Source of the DNA: Salinibacter altiplanensis
Lineage (GTDB): Bacteria > Bacteroidota > Rhodothermia > Rhodothermales > Salinibacteraceae
DNA: 64,000 bases
NCBI RefSeq assembly: GCF_002894645.1
Contig: NZ_NCQY01000002.1
Location: 150,901-214,900 of the forward strand
Reading direction: 5' to 3'
Below, one piece after another: positions 35,991 through 45,561 of this stretch. A program made the translations under genes and the position numbers. Each line of letters starts with the position of its first letter. The first letter of the stretch is position 1. Below the pieces are notes generated by a model. The model was not told where the DNA came from, made no database searches, and saw nothing but the letters and a program-made list of their open reading frames with translations.

Positions 35991-36980
35991 TTGTAGACCC
36001 GAGTGGAGCGTTGTGCAAAAAGGCTCAGTGCGAAAAGGCTCAGGGAGACACGTGTAACGGAGAGGCGGGAGGCCTGGGGCGCGACGAAGAGAAAATGCGG
36101 ATTGGAGGAGGGAGAGCACGTGGGTCTGCCCCAAACCCCCCAGAAGTCCTGTTGGGGGCTCCGTAGGACAGCGGCCATGGAGCATCCTACTGCGCACCGC
36201 TGCGGCGACCCCGACCGCGCATTCTTCTGCGGGGGCACAGAGGCTCTGTGCATCAATTACTTCCCGATGGAGCACAGCCGCGTCCGCGGGACCTGACAGG
36301 CGAGTAGTTTTTCCCCACCCACCTGCTCCTCGCGGGCCGGAACCGGCGGGCTGTACGTCACGAATCTGTGGAGCCCTGGTCGGCGCACGGCGGACCTACG
36401 TAGCTCGCCCAATCATAGATTATCGTGGGAGATGAACACCTGGGCGTTGAGCGTCGTGGAGCGATGTAAGTACAGGAGCTTCGTCGCGGGCCTCCGGCGC
36501 CGCACATCGTCCGGTGAGTACCTCGCTCCGCGCAGCCCCATTCCGAGGGGGGCTGTTTGGGGATGTGCCCCTACCTGCGAACCTACGTTGAGGACGATTG
36601 GGACGGCGAGAGCGACTGTACGTCTCGGAACCGACGACTCAAGAAATCAAAATTGTGTCCGATTGACGCGCCGAGGGCTGCCTCCAGGTCGTGCACGTGG
36701 TGCGCATGAACAGGCGGGCTGGAGCGTCGAGCATTTGTGTCGCGCCGGAAGGAAGATCGAAGAGGAGAAGAAGCGTTTTTCATAAAGAGCGCTTGTCGGT
36801 GCTACGGTGACATATATTGTGTCCGTCTGCACAATAACTTATCCGATGGGGTGAATTATGTTCCTCACCGAACTTTGAAGTTTCCAGCGCCCTTATCGTG
36901 TTCAAATTGAAACATGAAAAACTCAAACGACTATGTATTGCCCATTTTGAGTGAAAGATAGCTCACCCGCTCCGTCCAAC
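35991..36980. other. Gene-poor region of about 1 kb
   Basis: No frame here has convincing coding composition or a recognisable family. Near the left end AAAAGGCTCAG occurs twice within 30 bases. GC drops sharply at 36770-36960, unlike the rest of the window, and this AT-rich part leads into a small DNA-binding-like gene, so it is probably its promoter region. A structured non-coding RNA cannot be excluded. Confidence 0.5.
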
Positions 36981-37181
36981 ATGACGATCAACGAACTGCA
37001 GGCCTTGAAGCCCTATCTGAAGATTTCGGCGTTGGCCGACGAGATTGAAGGCATCAACAAGCATACGCTCCTCTCGAAGGTTCGGCGTGGCACCGAGCTT
37101 ACGATCGTAGAGAGCGACAAGCTGGAGCAAAAGCTGGGCGAGGTGATGACCCACGCCGGGTTTTCGCTTGCGCGCCAGTGA
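36981..37181 (+). CDS. Small helical, possibly DNA-binding protein
   Basis: A 66-residue protein: MTINELQALKPYLKISALADEI then INKHTLLSKVRRGTELTIVESDKLEQKLGEVM. The spacing resembles a short helix-turn-helix (Cro/C1-like) in which NKHTLLSKVRRG is the recognition region and the last helix follows, as in small HTH proteins of Bacteroidota. It lies alone after a long AT-rich region. A GTG at 36951 is an alternative start. Function is inferred from shape only. Confidence 0.6.
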   Translation: MTINELQALKPYLKISALADEIEGINKHTLLSKVRRGTELTIVESDKLEQKLGEVMTHAGFSLARQ

Positions 37182-37318
37182 GATTGCAGGGACGGGGGGC
37201 ATCCGACTGCTCATCTGCCTGGGAGAACGACAAGGGCCGGTGGGGGCAGACCCATTCATTGTGCACGCAGGACTTTGAGATGCAGGGCCCCGTCGGCGGA
37301 AGGAAGGGTCCCGTGAGG

Positions 37319-38161
37319 CTACCGGAGCGTGTCCTCCAGGGCCGTGGCGGCGTCGGTGTCGGCGTCGCGGTACTTGACGATAACGGGGGTCGAGAGGGAA
37401 AGGCCGTGCTCGTCCCCGAAGGCGGAGTCGACGGACCGGGAGCCCGGCACGACCACGGCATTCTCGGGCACCTCCAGCGGGTTCTCATCGGAGGCAGTGT
37501 GCACCGTCTCCTCCACGAGGTCGTACAGTCGGGTAGAAGAGGTGAGTGTGGCCCCCGCGGCCAGGACGGCTCCCGTCCGCACGATGCAGCCCTCGTAGAT
37601 CCCCGCGTTGCCCCCCACGAAGACATCGTCCTCCACGATGACTGGGGTTGCGTGCACGGGCTCCAGCACGCCGCCGACCTGCGCCGAGGCGGAGAGATGC
37701 ACGCGCTTTCCGATCTGGGCACAGCTTCCCACCAGGGCGTGGGAGTCAATCATGGTCTCCGCGTCAACGTACGCCCCCACGTTCACGTACATTGGGGGCA
37801 TGCAGACCACGCCAGGGGCCACGTACGCCCCGGTCCGGATTGCCGAGCCGCCCGGAACGAGTCGTACATCGTCGGCCTTTCGGAGTGGCTTGACCGGGAA
37901 CGTGTGTTTGTCATAAAACGGGAACCGGTCGCTCGAATGGTCGACCGTCTGTCCGATGCGGAAGCCCAAAAGAATGCCTTTTTTGACCCATTCGTTGGCG
38001 TGCCATGTGCCATCCTCGGTGGGGGTGGCGGCACGGACTTCGCCGGCATTCAGGGCCTGTACGAGATCGGCCACGGCGTCGCCGGCTGCGCCGCGATCTA
38101 CGCCCGACGGCTCCTTGGATTGTGCCACCAACGATTCGATGCGGTCCGGTAGGTCGGTCAT
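37319..38161 (-). CDS. dapD: Tetrahydrodipicolinate N-succinyltransferase
   Basis: Lysine/diaminopimelate pathway enzyme using succinyl-CoA. The 280-residue protein has an N-terminal helical domain and a left-handed beta-helix of hexapeptide repeats (GGSAIRTGAYVAPGVVCMPPMYVNVGAYVDAETMIDS as the typical run, broken up by turns). The ENAVVVPGSR segment and the conserved MIDSHALVGSCAQIGKRVH block match DapD rather than DapH. ATG 38161 gives the family start. The neighbouring genes do not belong to the pathway. Confidence 0.95.
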   Translation of the reverse strand: MTDLPDRIESLVAQSKEPSGVDRGAAGDAVADLVQALNAGEVRAATPTEDGTWHANEWVKKGILLGFRIGQTVDHSSDRFPFYDKHTFPVKPLRKADDVRLVPGGSAIRTGAYVAPGVVCMPPMYVNVGAYVDAETMIDSHALVGSCAQIGKRVHLSASAQVGGVLEPVHATPVIVEDDVFVGGNAGIYEGCIVRTGAVLAAGATLTSSTRLYDLVEETVHTASDENPLEVPENAVVVPGSRSVDSAFGDEHGLSLSTPVIVKYRDADTDAATALEDTLR

Positions 38162-38345
38162 GGGTCGAAAACCAGTGTGTGCGGAAACAAGGGAGGAGGA
38201 AACAACGCAGACAGCCACCGTGAAGCTCCGAAGCGGCGGACACATTGTAAACCCGTCCCCCGTAGCATTTTTCGTGCAGAGTATCCTCGCTCCTTCTGGG
38301 ACGAGGGCATCGTGTGCTCATGTTGTTCCAACTTTCCCGCTGTCC

Positions 38346-38504
38346 ATGAAACGACCGCTCGTATTTGTGACCCTCCTCCTCTGTGCCAGCCTCACCTCGT
38401 GCCAGTGTGCCGATCAGCCTGACGTGGGACCGGTCGAGGGGGAGCAGGAGCAGGCCCATCGCGTGCAGAATGAAGCCGTGGGAGGGGGAGGGCGATATGC
38501 GTAG
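38346..38504 (+). CDS. Small lipoprotein
   Basis: A 52-residue predicted lipoprotein: MKRPLVFVTLLLCASLTSC has basic residues, a hydrophobic core and a clean lipobox (LTSC), followed by a short polar Gln/Glu-rich tail ending in glycines. It sits between dapD (divergent) and dnaG (68 bases downstream). Too short for family assignment; the clear signal peptide is the evidence for a real gene. Confidence 0.55.
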   Translation: MKRPLVFVTLLLCASLTSCQCADQPDVGPVEGEQEQAHRVQNEAVGGGGRYA

Positions 38505-38572
38505 GAATGAACTCTGGGGCGCACATCTGATACACATATGCGTCGTGTCTGCTGCAAGGCGCTTCCCTAGCC

Positions 38573-40534
38573 ATGCCCATCCCGGACGAAAAAATTGAGG
38601 AGGTCCGCACCGCGACTGACCTCGTGGAGGTGGCGGAAGACTACGTCCAGTTGAAGCAAAGCGGGTCGCGGTACATGGGGCTGTGTCCATTCCACAACGA
38701 GGACACCCCCTCCTTCGGGGTCGATCCGGACCAGAACCTCTACTACTGCTTTGGTTGCCAAAACGGGGGGGATGCCTTCAAATTCATTCAAGAAATCGAG
38801 GGGGTTGGCTTTTTGGAAAGTGTGCGGATGTTGGCCGACCGGTACGGCATTCCGCTGCCGGAGGAAGAGACCGATCCCGATGCGGCCAGCGAGCGCGAAT
38901 CCATTCTGCACGCCCTGCGCTTTGCGGCCCGCTTCTTTTACCGTCAGCTCACACAGTCCGACCGGGGACGTCCCGCGCTCGACTATCTTCGCCGTCGGGG
39001 CTTCGCCCCAGAGACCATCAAGCAGTTCGGGCTCGGCTACGCCCCCGACGAGTGGGATGCCCTGTTGACGACTGCGGAGGAGGAGCAGATCGCCCTGGAG
39101 ACGCTCGAAAAGGCGGGGCTCATCATCGAGCGCAACGACGGGAGTGGGTACTACGACCGCTACCGGGGCCGCATCATCTTTCCCATCTTCTCCCACATCG
39201 GCAAGGTGCTGGCCTTCGCCGGGCGCATCCTCGATCCCGACGACGAGCGCGACCAGCCGAAGTACATCAACTCGCCGGAGACGGAGGTCTACCACAAGAA
39301 GGAGGTGCTCTACGGGCTGAACCAGGCCAAGCAGGCGATCCGCACGACCGACGAGGTGTTGCTCGTGGAGGGGTACACGGACGTGATCAGCCTGTCACAG
39401 GCCGGGGTGGACAATGTCGTGGCCTCCAGCGGCACGGCCCTTACCGAACAGCAGATTGGCGTGCTCGACCGGTACGCCAAGCGGGCGGTGATGCTCTACG
39501 ACGCCGACGAGGCGGGAGAGCGGGCGGCCCTGCGGGGCATGGAGCGCGTGCTGGCGGCGGGCCTGGGGGCCTATGCCGTGGAGTTGCCCGAGGGGGACGA
39601 CCCGGACGAGTACGTGCAGGAGCATGGAGGCGATGTCTTTTCCGAGCACGTGCAGGAGCACCGGCAGGACCTCCCGTCGTTTGCCTATCAGCGCGCCCGT
39701 CGCAACGGGAGTCTCGACGCCCCGGAAGACCGGGTCGACGTGCAGCGTGGCATCATCGAGTCGGTTGCCCAGATTCCGGACGCGAACCTACGGCGGGAAT
39801 ACGTCGCCCATACGAGCGAGGTGACAGGCGTGCCGGACTCGGATCTGTTTCGCATGCTGGAGGAGGAGCGAGAGCAGCTGGAGCGCCGGGCCCAGCGGCG
39901 GCGAACGCGGGAGCAAAAGCGTCAGCAGAAGCAGTCTGAGGAGGCTCCCTCCGCCGAGAACGAGGCGGCCCCACCGACCCGCGGCGACGCATCGTCCCCG
40001 TCCCCGGACACCGCAAACGAGACGACGTCCGGCCCTGCGCTGCTTCCGGAGGAGCGGGTGCTGTTTCGCCTCATGCTCGAAAATGGACGCCGCATGGTGG
40101 AGCTCGTACTGGGCCACATGTCACTGGACGAGTTTTCGGAGGGGGGGCCTCGTGCGCTCGCCCGAGCCCTCGCCAAGATGTACGAGGAGGGCAACGTGCA
40201 GCCCCAACAGATTCTGAACGGCGAGTGCGGGGAGACGCTTCAACAACTCGGCGCGTCGGTGATGATGGACGAGCATGAAGCCTCCGAGCACTGGGCCCAG
40301 AAAGAAGACATCCCGGTTCCCCACCTGAACGACCGCCCCTACGATGCGGCCCGAAGCGCAATGAAATTTTTGAAGATGGACCGCGCCGACGAGGCGATCG
40401 AGGCGGTTCGCGAGCGGATGTACCAGGCCAGTCAACAGGGGGCGGACGAACAGGTGCAGCGCCTTCAGCAGAAAATGATGTCGCTACAAGAGCTTCGGAA
40501 GGGCATCAAGCGTGGGGCGTTTCTCGACGACTGA
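38573..40534 (+). CDS. dnaG: DNA primase
   Basis: Makes RNA primers for replication. The 653-residue protein begins with a CHC2 zinc finger (CPFHNEDTPSF then YYCFGCQNGGDAF) at residues 38-68, then the RNAP-basic domain (RIIFPIFSHIGKVLAFAGR), and the TOPRIM core (LLVEGYTDVISL, VMLYDADEAGERAALRG, LPEGDDPDEYVQ) at about residues 260-345. A long Arg/Gln/Glu coiled region leads to a C-terminal helicase-binding domain. Length and order are normal for the family. Confidence 0.98.
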   Translation: MPIPDEKIEEVRTATDLVEVAEDYVQLKQSGSRYMGLCPFHNEDTPSFGVDPDQNLYYCFGCQNGGDAFKFIQEIEGVGFLESVRMLADRYGIPLPEEETDPDAASERESILHALRFAARFFYRQLTQSDRGRPALDYLRRRGFAPETIKQFGLGYAPDEWDALLTTAEEEQIALETLEKAGLIIERNDGSGYYDRYRGRIIFPIFSHIGKVLAFAGRILDPDDERDQPKYINSPETEVYHKKEVLYGLNQAKQAIRTTDEVLLVEGYTDVISLSQAGVDNVVASSGTALTEQQIGVLDRYAKRAVMLYDADEAGERAALRGMERVLAAGLGAYAVELPEGDDPDEYVQEHGGDVFSEHVQEHRQDLPSFAYQRARRNGSLDAPEDRVDVQRGIIESVAQIPDANLRREYVAHTSEVTGVPDSDLFRMLEEEREQLERRAQRRRTREQKRQQKQSEEAPSAENEAAPPTRGDASSPSPDTANETTSGPALLPEERVLFRLMLENGRRMVELVLGHMSLDEFSEGGPRALARALAKMYEEGNVQPQQILNGECGETLQQLGASVMMDEHEASEHWAQKEDIPVPHLNDRPYDAARSAMKFLKMDRADEAIEAVRERMYQASQQGADEQVQRLQQKMMSLQELRKGIKRGAFLDD

Positions 40535-40572
40535 CCGTCGCCATGGGGCGAGGTGACCGCCGCCCCGAGAGG

Positions 40573-42411
40573 CTACGGACGTGGCCGGAGCGTGTCGGGG
40601 ACTGCTGGGACCGTGGGAGAGAGGTCGGGAGGACGCCCCTTGATCTTCATCTGGCCCGTGGCCCGGGCCGTCGCGTCGGCCAGCTCCTGCCAGGGATTGG
40701 ACATCCAGAGCCGCCGATGGGTGCTAATGATCCGAAGTTGGCGGCGGCGGTATCGCGTCGGTCGCTGCTCGGCTAGGGTCTCGAAGCGGTCGTGGAGGCG
40801 AAGCAGCCGGGCGCGGGCGTCCTCAGTGAAGCCGAAGTGGGCAATGTCATCGACGAGCGCCTCGTACTGCTGGTCCCAACGAGTTACCTGATCCGGACCC
40901 GGCCCTGCGTAGGCGGAGTCGTCGTAGCGGAACGTGGCGGTCGAGTCGAGGGCACTGATCCCTGCGGCACGGAGGACATCGGGTGCTCCGAGCGGAAGGA
41001 AGAAGCGCACGGCCTTGCCATCGACGGCGGAAACGAAGCGGACGTTGCCGGCCTCCGGAACAGAGCCGCTGGGGGCGGGCGGCAGGTCGATGTGGGGATT
41101 CAGCGCACGAAAACGATCATATGTCGTCCGGGCCGTGTCGGCGGCCGGTCCCCAATCGAGCGGCCGAGCCGTCGAGTCGAGGGGGGCGAGCAGTTGTCGA
41201 AGTGTCACTGAGGTGCCCGGGCGTACCTGTACGCGGACCGCGCGGAGGGACGGCTGCTCCACCGCCCGGTCGTCACGGGCCATGAGGGCCCCGTACGCGG
41301 CGGGCACATACCCTCGTGAGTCGCCCCCAAAGGTGGAGCCCTCCCGCACGGTCTCGAAGCCCTCCGTAACGGCCCAGGCATAGGCGTCCGCCACAGTGGA
41401 GGAGGCGGTGAAGCGGTCCGAGGTGTAAAACCTGCGATACAGTTTGAAGATGTTGCCGGGCCCGGCGTGGTAGGCCGAGAGGCCGGGAAGCTCGTGCCCC
41501 ACGGCGTTGACGTAGCCACGAAGCAACAAAAACGCAGGCTCCAGCACGAGCAGGGGATTGCGTTCCTCTCGAACCCGGACCCAGGGGGCGGCCTCGGTCG
41601 GGAGCGTGTAGTCGGTCACGCCGCCTCGGCGCAGAATCCAGGGCAGCATCTGATAGCGGCTGACGGCCCCTGCCGTCGACACAAGGTGGTCCTGATTGAA
41701 GGTTTCGACGGTTCCGATCTCCGTGGCGAGTAGGCTCAGCCCGAGGTGCTCGGCGAGCCGGCGCTCGTAGGCCCGAGCCCCCCGATCGCGCTCGTGGGCG
41801 GCCCGCACCTGATTGGCCCGCCCCCAGCGGACGATGATGTCGTCGAGGGGCACGCCGCGGCGTTCGTACTTGTCCACGAGCCGGTCCATGGCCGTGCGGC
41901 GCTGCTCGTCGACAGTCGCCCAGTCCACAGACGCTCCGTCGTCGTACGCTGCCCGGAGCTCCGTCAGCGCAAACCGCTCCAGTACGTCGTCCGTCCGGCG
42001 GTCGATGACCCGAATGGAAAAGTTGTCGTCGTGGGCCTGCCGGTGGACGTACTGGTCAAGAAGGGTGTGAAACTGCCGGAGGAGCTCCGGATTGCGGGTC
42101 GTTGAGAGGGAGGCAGACGGGGTGAAGTAGGGGGCCAGCTTTGTCGACGGATGAGAGAACCGGTCCGTCAAGGCCGAGGAGGCGCCTGTGTCCGAAGAGG
42201 AGGAGTCCTGAGGGGGCGTGGGGGAGAGAAGTGGAATGTCGGAGAACAGAGAGGACTGTCCGGGCGAGGGCGGGGCGATCGCACTCAGAACGACGAGCAG
42301 TGTCGCGCCGCCCAGCATGACTGCCGACAGACGACGGATCAGCTGGTCGGCCCCCGAGGGAGAAGGCTCGCTGCCGTTGCTGGAGGGGTCCGGCCAAAAG
42401 GAGAGCTGCAT
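40573..42411 (-). CDS. Lytic transglycosylase-like protein (MltD/Slt-type)
   Basis: A 612-residue protein with an N-terminal membrane helix (LSAVMLGGATLLVVLSAIAP). The middle has lysozyme-like motifs: TVETFNQDHLVSTAGAVSRYQMLP (catalytic Glu, then the GAVG.WQ-type segment in variant form) near residues 237-260 and GLSAYHAGPGNIFKLY near residue 317. This is the MltD-type arrangement, cutting peptidoglycan glycans. Several motif positions deviate (SRYQ for GLWQ, AYHAGPG for AYNAGPG). A LysM-like segment is suggested by DRFRALNPHID downstream. It is convergent with dnaG. Confidence 0.75.
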   Translation of the reverse strand: MQLSFWPDPSSNGSEPSPSGADQLIRRLSAVMLGGATLLVVLSAIAPPSPGQSSLFSDIPLLSPTPPQDSSSSDTGASSALTDRFSHPSTKLAPYFTPSASLSTTRNPELLRQFHTLLDQYVHRQAHDDNFSIRVIDRRTDDVLERFALTELRAAYDDGASVDWATVDEQRRTAMDRLVDKYERRGVPLDDIIVRWGRANQVRAAHERDRGARAYERRLAEHLGLSLLATEIGTVETFNQDHLVSTAGAVSRYQMLPWILRRGGVTDYTLPTEAAPWVRVREERNPLLVLEPAFLLLRGYVNAVGHELPGLSAYHAGPGNIFKLYRRFYTSDRFTASSTVADAYAWAVTEGFETVREGSTFGGDSRGYVPAAYGALMARDDRAVEQPSLRAVRVQVRPGTSVTLRQLLAPLDSTARPLDWGPAADTARTTYDRFRALNPHIDLPPAPSGSVPEAGNVRFVSAVDGKAVRFFLPLGAPDVLRAAGISALDSTATFRYDDSAYAGPGPDQVTRWDQQYEALVDDIAHFGFTEDARARLLRLHDRFETLAEQRPTRYRRRQLRIISTHRRLWMSNPWQELADATARATGQMKIKGRPPDLSPTVPAVPDTLRPRP

Positions 42412-42456
42412 GGTAGTACACTCGTAAAAACCGATGAGCCGCGAGGGCGTGGAGAG

Positions 42457-43155
42457 TCAGGCGGAGGAAGGGACAGATGCCCTTCGGACCCGATCCAGAA
42501 ATGATTGGAAGAGGGAATGTGTTACGGAGCCCATGCGTTCGGGGTGAAACTGAACCCCAAACAGACGGCCGTTCTCGTGTTCGATTGCCTCGACCACGCC
42601 GTCTGGGGCCGTGGCCGCTACCGAAAATCCCTTTCCAACCGTTGCGATGGCCTGGAGGTGACGGGTATTGACGGTCAGCGTCTCGGTGCCGAGCCACCGG
42701 CGCAGGTGGGAAGAGGGCTGCAGGGACACCGAGTGCGTTGTGCCGCCTCGTTTTTGGCTGTGCGTCTGTGCGCCGTCGCGCTCGGCCTCCACGTCCCCGT
42801 AGATGGTGCCGCCTGCCAGGGCGTTGAGGCGCTGCATGCCGTAGCAGATCCCGAGGATGGGCCGTCCGGCCTGTGCACAGGCCTCGATCCAGCGGCGGTC
42901 CGACGTGGCCCGCAACGGGGAAAGGGCATCAAGCTCTTCGGGGAGCGGGCCGGTGAGGCCCTCGGTGACCGCCGGGCCGCCCGGCACCACGAGCCCGTCG
43001 ATGCAGCCCAGCGTCGCTTCGACCGTCCGGTCCGACTCGGTGAGGGGAACTGGCATAGGAACGCCGCCGGCGTCTTCAATGGCCGTCGTGTACCGACGAT
43101 CGAGACGTTGAGCCCCGTCCGCATGGGAGGTCGTGATGCCAATGTGAGCAGCCAT
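42457..43155 (-). CDS. Class I glutamine amidotransferase, PuuD-like (peptidase C26)
   Basis: A 232-residue hydrolase of the gamma-glutamyl-GABA hydrolase type. The nucleophile elbow is ILGICYGMQRLNALAGG near residue 103, and the His/Glu pair is in FGVQFHPERMG near the C terminus. The N terminus MAAHIGITTSHAD is the family start, so ATG 43155 was chosen. The substrate is not known; the puu polyamine pathway is not present in the window. Its stop is 45 bases from the start of the transglycosylase gene on the same strand. Confidence 0.87.
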   Translation of the reverse strand: MAAHIGITTSHADGAQRLDRRYTTAIEDAGGVPMPVPLTESDRTVEATLGCIDGLVVPGGPAVTEGLTGPLPEELDALSPLRATSDRRWIEACAQAGRPILGICYGMQRLNALAGGTIYGDVEAERDGAQTHSQKRGGTTHSVSLQPSSHLRRWLGTETLTVNTRHLQAIATVGKGFSVAATAPDGVVEAIEHENGRLFGVQFHPERMGSVTHSLFQSFLDRVRRASVPSSA

Positions 43156-43256
43156 GGGCGTCTTGAGGTAGGCAGTGGAAACGGCAGGGGCGGGTCTGTG
43201 GGGGAAACGTCGAAGGCATCCGGGCGAAGGACCGAGAAGGCCGGTTGAGCCAGGGC

Positions 43257-43586
43257 TCAGGGCCGCACGTCGCGACGCGTGATGGGGGTTGGATCGGAGC
43301 GCGTGGTCAGGTCGAGGGCCAGCGTCAGGGTGTCGCGGGAGCGAATGACGTTCGTCGCGTGGGAGCCGAGGGGCCCGCGGTCGAGCTGGTCGTGCAGGGC
43401 GCTCTTGATGGTGCGGCGCTGGCCCTGCGTGGTGGACGAGCCGTGGATCACCTTGAGTCGGTTCCGCCCACGGTCCTCGGCGAGGCGGAGTGTGCTGTAG
43501 GTGACGTCGAGGGCCTCGTCGACCGACAGGCCGTGCAGGTCGAGCGTGACTGTGGAACCGTCGTCGTCGAGCGTGGGCGTCGCCAT
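43257..43586 (-). CDS. Smr-domain protein
   Basis: A 109-residue protein consisting of a single Smr domain: TLDLHGLSVDEALDVTYSTL (LDxHG motif) at residues 14-33, LKVIHGSSTTQGQ (the HGxGxxxG-like motif in variant form), and ALHDQLD. Stand-alone Smr domains are nucleases or nucleic-acid binders in repair or ribosome rescue. ATG 43586 places the domain near the start. Adjacent genes encode amidotransferases and a SWIM protein. Confidence 0.85.
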   Translation of the reverse strand: MATPTLDDDGSTVTLDLHGLSVDEALDVTYSTLRLAEDRGRNRLKVIHGSSTTQGQRRTIKSALHDQLDRGPLGSHATNVIRSRDTLTLALDLTTRSDPTPITRRDVRP

Positions 43587-44010
43587 GGGCCTCAGGGTGG
43601 GGGGCGATGCAATGCATGTGTAATACCTTCCGGGCCGGAAAGAGATTCCGTGAAAGGGTGGGGGCCCGATGCGTGCTGGAGGCAAGAGACCAGGACGTCA
43701 CCCGGAGCCGTCGAGAAACCAGTTGGGGCGTGGTGGGAAGGCGTCCTGCGATCCTATCGCCTGTCTCTGTCCAGTGGGGAGGCCCAGAGTGAAAGACGGG
43801 CCCCACTGTGCGTCCCTGTGTCGTTGAGGGGAGGAACCTGTTTCAATTTGTGTCTCGGGGCTCCGACCGGAGGAAGGCCTGCAGTGCCAAGCGCAAATGC
43901 ACGAGTACATGTGTCCTCGGCATTCGATGTCTGCCGCGTTGCCCCGAGCGGCCCGCCTCTGAATTTTGAGGTTGGTACTGGGAAGGTGGGGATTGAGGGC
44001 TGACAGCCCG
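43587..44010. other. 424-base intergenic region
   Basis: Between the Smr gene start and the SWIM gene stop, both on the minus strand. I see no gene or terminator; it presumably holds the Smr promoter. Confidence 0.5.
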
Positions 44011-44475
44011 CTACACAGGCCTGTCGGATTGTACGGGCTCTCCAGTCAGACGGGCGTGTTCTCGTTCGACCTGGCTCAGGAGACGCGGATTGTGCTCGAC
44101 CAGGTGCTTTATGAGAGAGACAAGGTCCTCTTGGGGGAGGCTCTCCACGAGATCGGCGACTGCGGCGGGGGTTGACTTTGGTAGCGGTTCGTCCTCCTCA
44201 AGCACCTTCAGCAACGTGGCGACGACGTGTTTGCACCAGGAGCCTTCGTGGTACGGGCACGTGCACTCAACGGCCGTGACCGTGTCGGCATCGACCTGGA
44301 CGGTCACCACGTAGGGATGCACGTCACTGCCCTGCACCTTCGCCTTCAGGGTGTGATCGTCGATCAGCTCTACAGCCCGCACGGCCCCGTCCTGCAGATA
44401 CTGTTGGCCGCGCTCGAAGGACCCGCCGGTGGTGTGCTCCCGAAGCTGGTCTTCCGTGAGGGAAAAAGTAGCCAT
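44011..44475 (-). CDS. SWIM zinc-finger protein
   Basis: A 154-residue protein with a SWIM motif: VECTCPYHEGSWCKHVVATLL near residues 66-86 (CxCx...CxH ligands all present). The N-terminal part (SFERGQQYLQDGAVRAVE) is the usual leader seen in SWIM proteins. SWIM domains bind DNA or partner proteins; here there is no helicase attached. ATG 44475 gives the family N terminus. It lies 19 bases after the amidotransferase gene on the same strand, so both are likely cotranscribed. Confidence 0.88.
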   Translation of the reverse strand: MATFSLTEDQLREHTTGGSFERGQQYLQDGAVRAVELIDDHTLKAKVQGSDVHPYVVTVQVDADTVTAVECTCPYHEGSWCKHVVATLLKVLEEDEPLPKSTPAAVADLVESLPQEDLVSLIKHLVEHNPRLLSQVEREHARLTGEPVQSDRPV

Positions 44476-44494
44476 GGCAAAAAGGAGACCGAAG

Positions 44495-45235
44495 TTAGGC
44501 GTTTGGGGCAGAGGAGGGCGCCGTGGAGGCGGTGGCGGCCACGTGACGGAGGAAGTTGTCAAAAATGTGTGTGGTAGCCCCGGTGGCGTCCACGTTGGCG
44601 TCTGTACAGGTGTCGAGGGCGCGCTGGACCGTGCGCTCCGGCAGATCCTTCGAGCGGATCATGGCCTTGGCGGTCTCCAGGTCGTACTCCGGGTGGAACT
44701 GCACGCCGTACACCTGCTCGTAGCGAAGCGCCTGCACGCCCGTCTCGTTGGAGGCCAGGAGGTGGGCGTCGGACGGCATCTTCACCACGTGGTCGGAGTG
44801 GGTGGCGAAGGCGGTGAAGGGAGCCGGGAGCCCATTCCAGATCGGGTCGTCCTTCTCCTGCTGGACCTCGACGTAGCCCAACTCATAGCTGCCGCCCCGC
44901 ACGGTCCCCCCCAAAATCTGAGCAAGAAGCTGGTGGCCCCAGCAGACCCCGAGAATGGGCAGGCCATCGGAAATGGCTCCTTCCACCCACCGGCTCAACT
45001 CTTGTATCCAGGGACGATGGCTGTCGTAGACGGACGACTGTGAGCCACTAATAATGGCTCCGTCAAACGACCGGGCGGCCTCGCTGTCCGTGTGATCCGG
45101 CGCGGGGGCACCGATGGGCGGAGGCATCTCTCCTTCGTTGGCGTTGTAGACGGTCAGGGAGGCGTCTACTTCCCGGTCAAAGTTGCGCTGGGCATGGGGG
45201 GTGCCGAGTGACGCGTCGATCAAGGCAAGGTGCAT
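44495..45235 (-). CDS. Class I glutamine amidotransferase (GMP-synthase-like)
   Basis: A 246-residue stand-alone GATase. The nucleophile is in ILGVCWGHQLLAQILGG near residue 98, the His/Glu pair is in VYGVQFHPEYDLE near residue 181. The segment GAIISGSQSSVYD and AFATHSDHV are typical of the GMP synthase-like amidotransferase family (type 1). Substrate unknown. ATG 45235 is the clear start. It heads a two-gene unit with the SWIM protein. Confidence 0.87.
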   Translation of the reverse strand: MHLALIDASLGTPHAQRNFDREVDASLTVYNANEGEMPPPIGAPAPDHTDSEAARSFDGAIISGSQSSVYDSHRPWIQELSRWVEGAISDGLPILGVCWGHQLLAQILGGTVRGGSYELGYVEVQQEKDDPIWNGLPAPFTAFATHSDHVVKMPSDAHLLASNETGVQALRYEQVYGVQFHPEYDLETAKAMIRSKDLPERTVQRALDTCTDANVDATGATTHIFDNFLRHVAATASTAPSSAPNA

Positions 45236-45561
45236 CCGGGAAGGCTCGTTTGTTCAACGGATCCTCATGCAGATCACCGCCGAGAACGAAGTGCGTTCCG
45301 TCCACCAACGCCAGAGGGGCCCGAATTGGACGAGAGACGCCTTGATTAAAAGCGGGCTCGTCCGTAGCGTCTTTTCCCCAGGGGAGTCATAGAGTTATTA
45401 CCCAGAAAAGCGCGGGCGGGAGACTGTGTCTCGCCTCCCCGCCGAAGAGAGATTGTAGAGCCCGGAGAGGCCCGAGCCCCCAACCTTCGGTCCTGTTCGG
45501 TCGTGAAAACTTTCTATAGGACTGCTCGTGTCAGTCCCTGCATTTTGAGGCTGCTGCGTCG
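45236..45561. other. 326-base divergent intergenic region
   Basis: Lies between the divergent amidotransferase and BamA-like genes. It contains an imperfect GC-rich inverted repeat near 45410-45445 without a T-run, and an AT-rich stretch near 45505-45520 that could be part of the barrel gene promoter. No gene is seen. Confidence 0.5.

Noticed and set aside
36003-36785. Open frames of about 100 codons in the gene-poor region
   Set aside because: Codon composition unlike neighbours (many Cys, Arg and rare codons), no family similarity, and both strands equally open.
45410-45445. GC-rich inverted repeat between the divergent amidotransferase and barrel genes
   Set aside because: Imperfect pairing and no T-run; the position between divergent genes gives no reason for termination.
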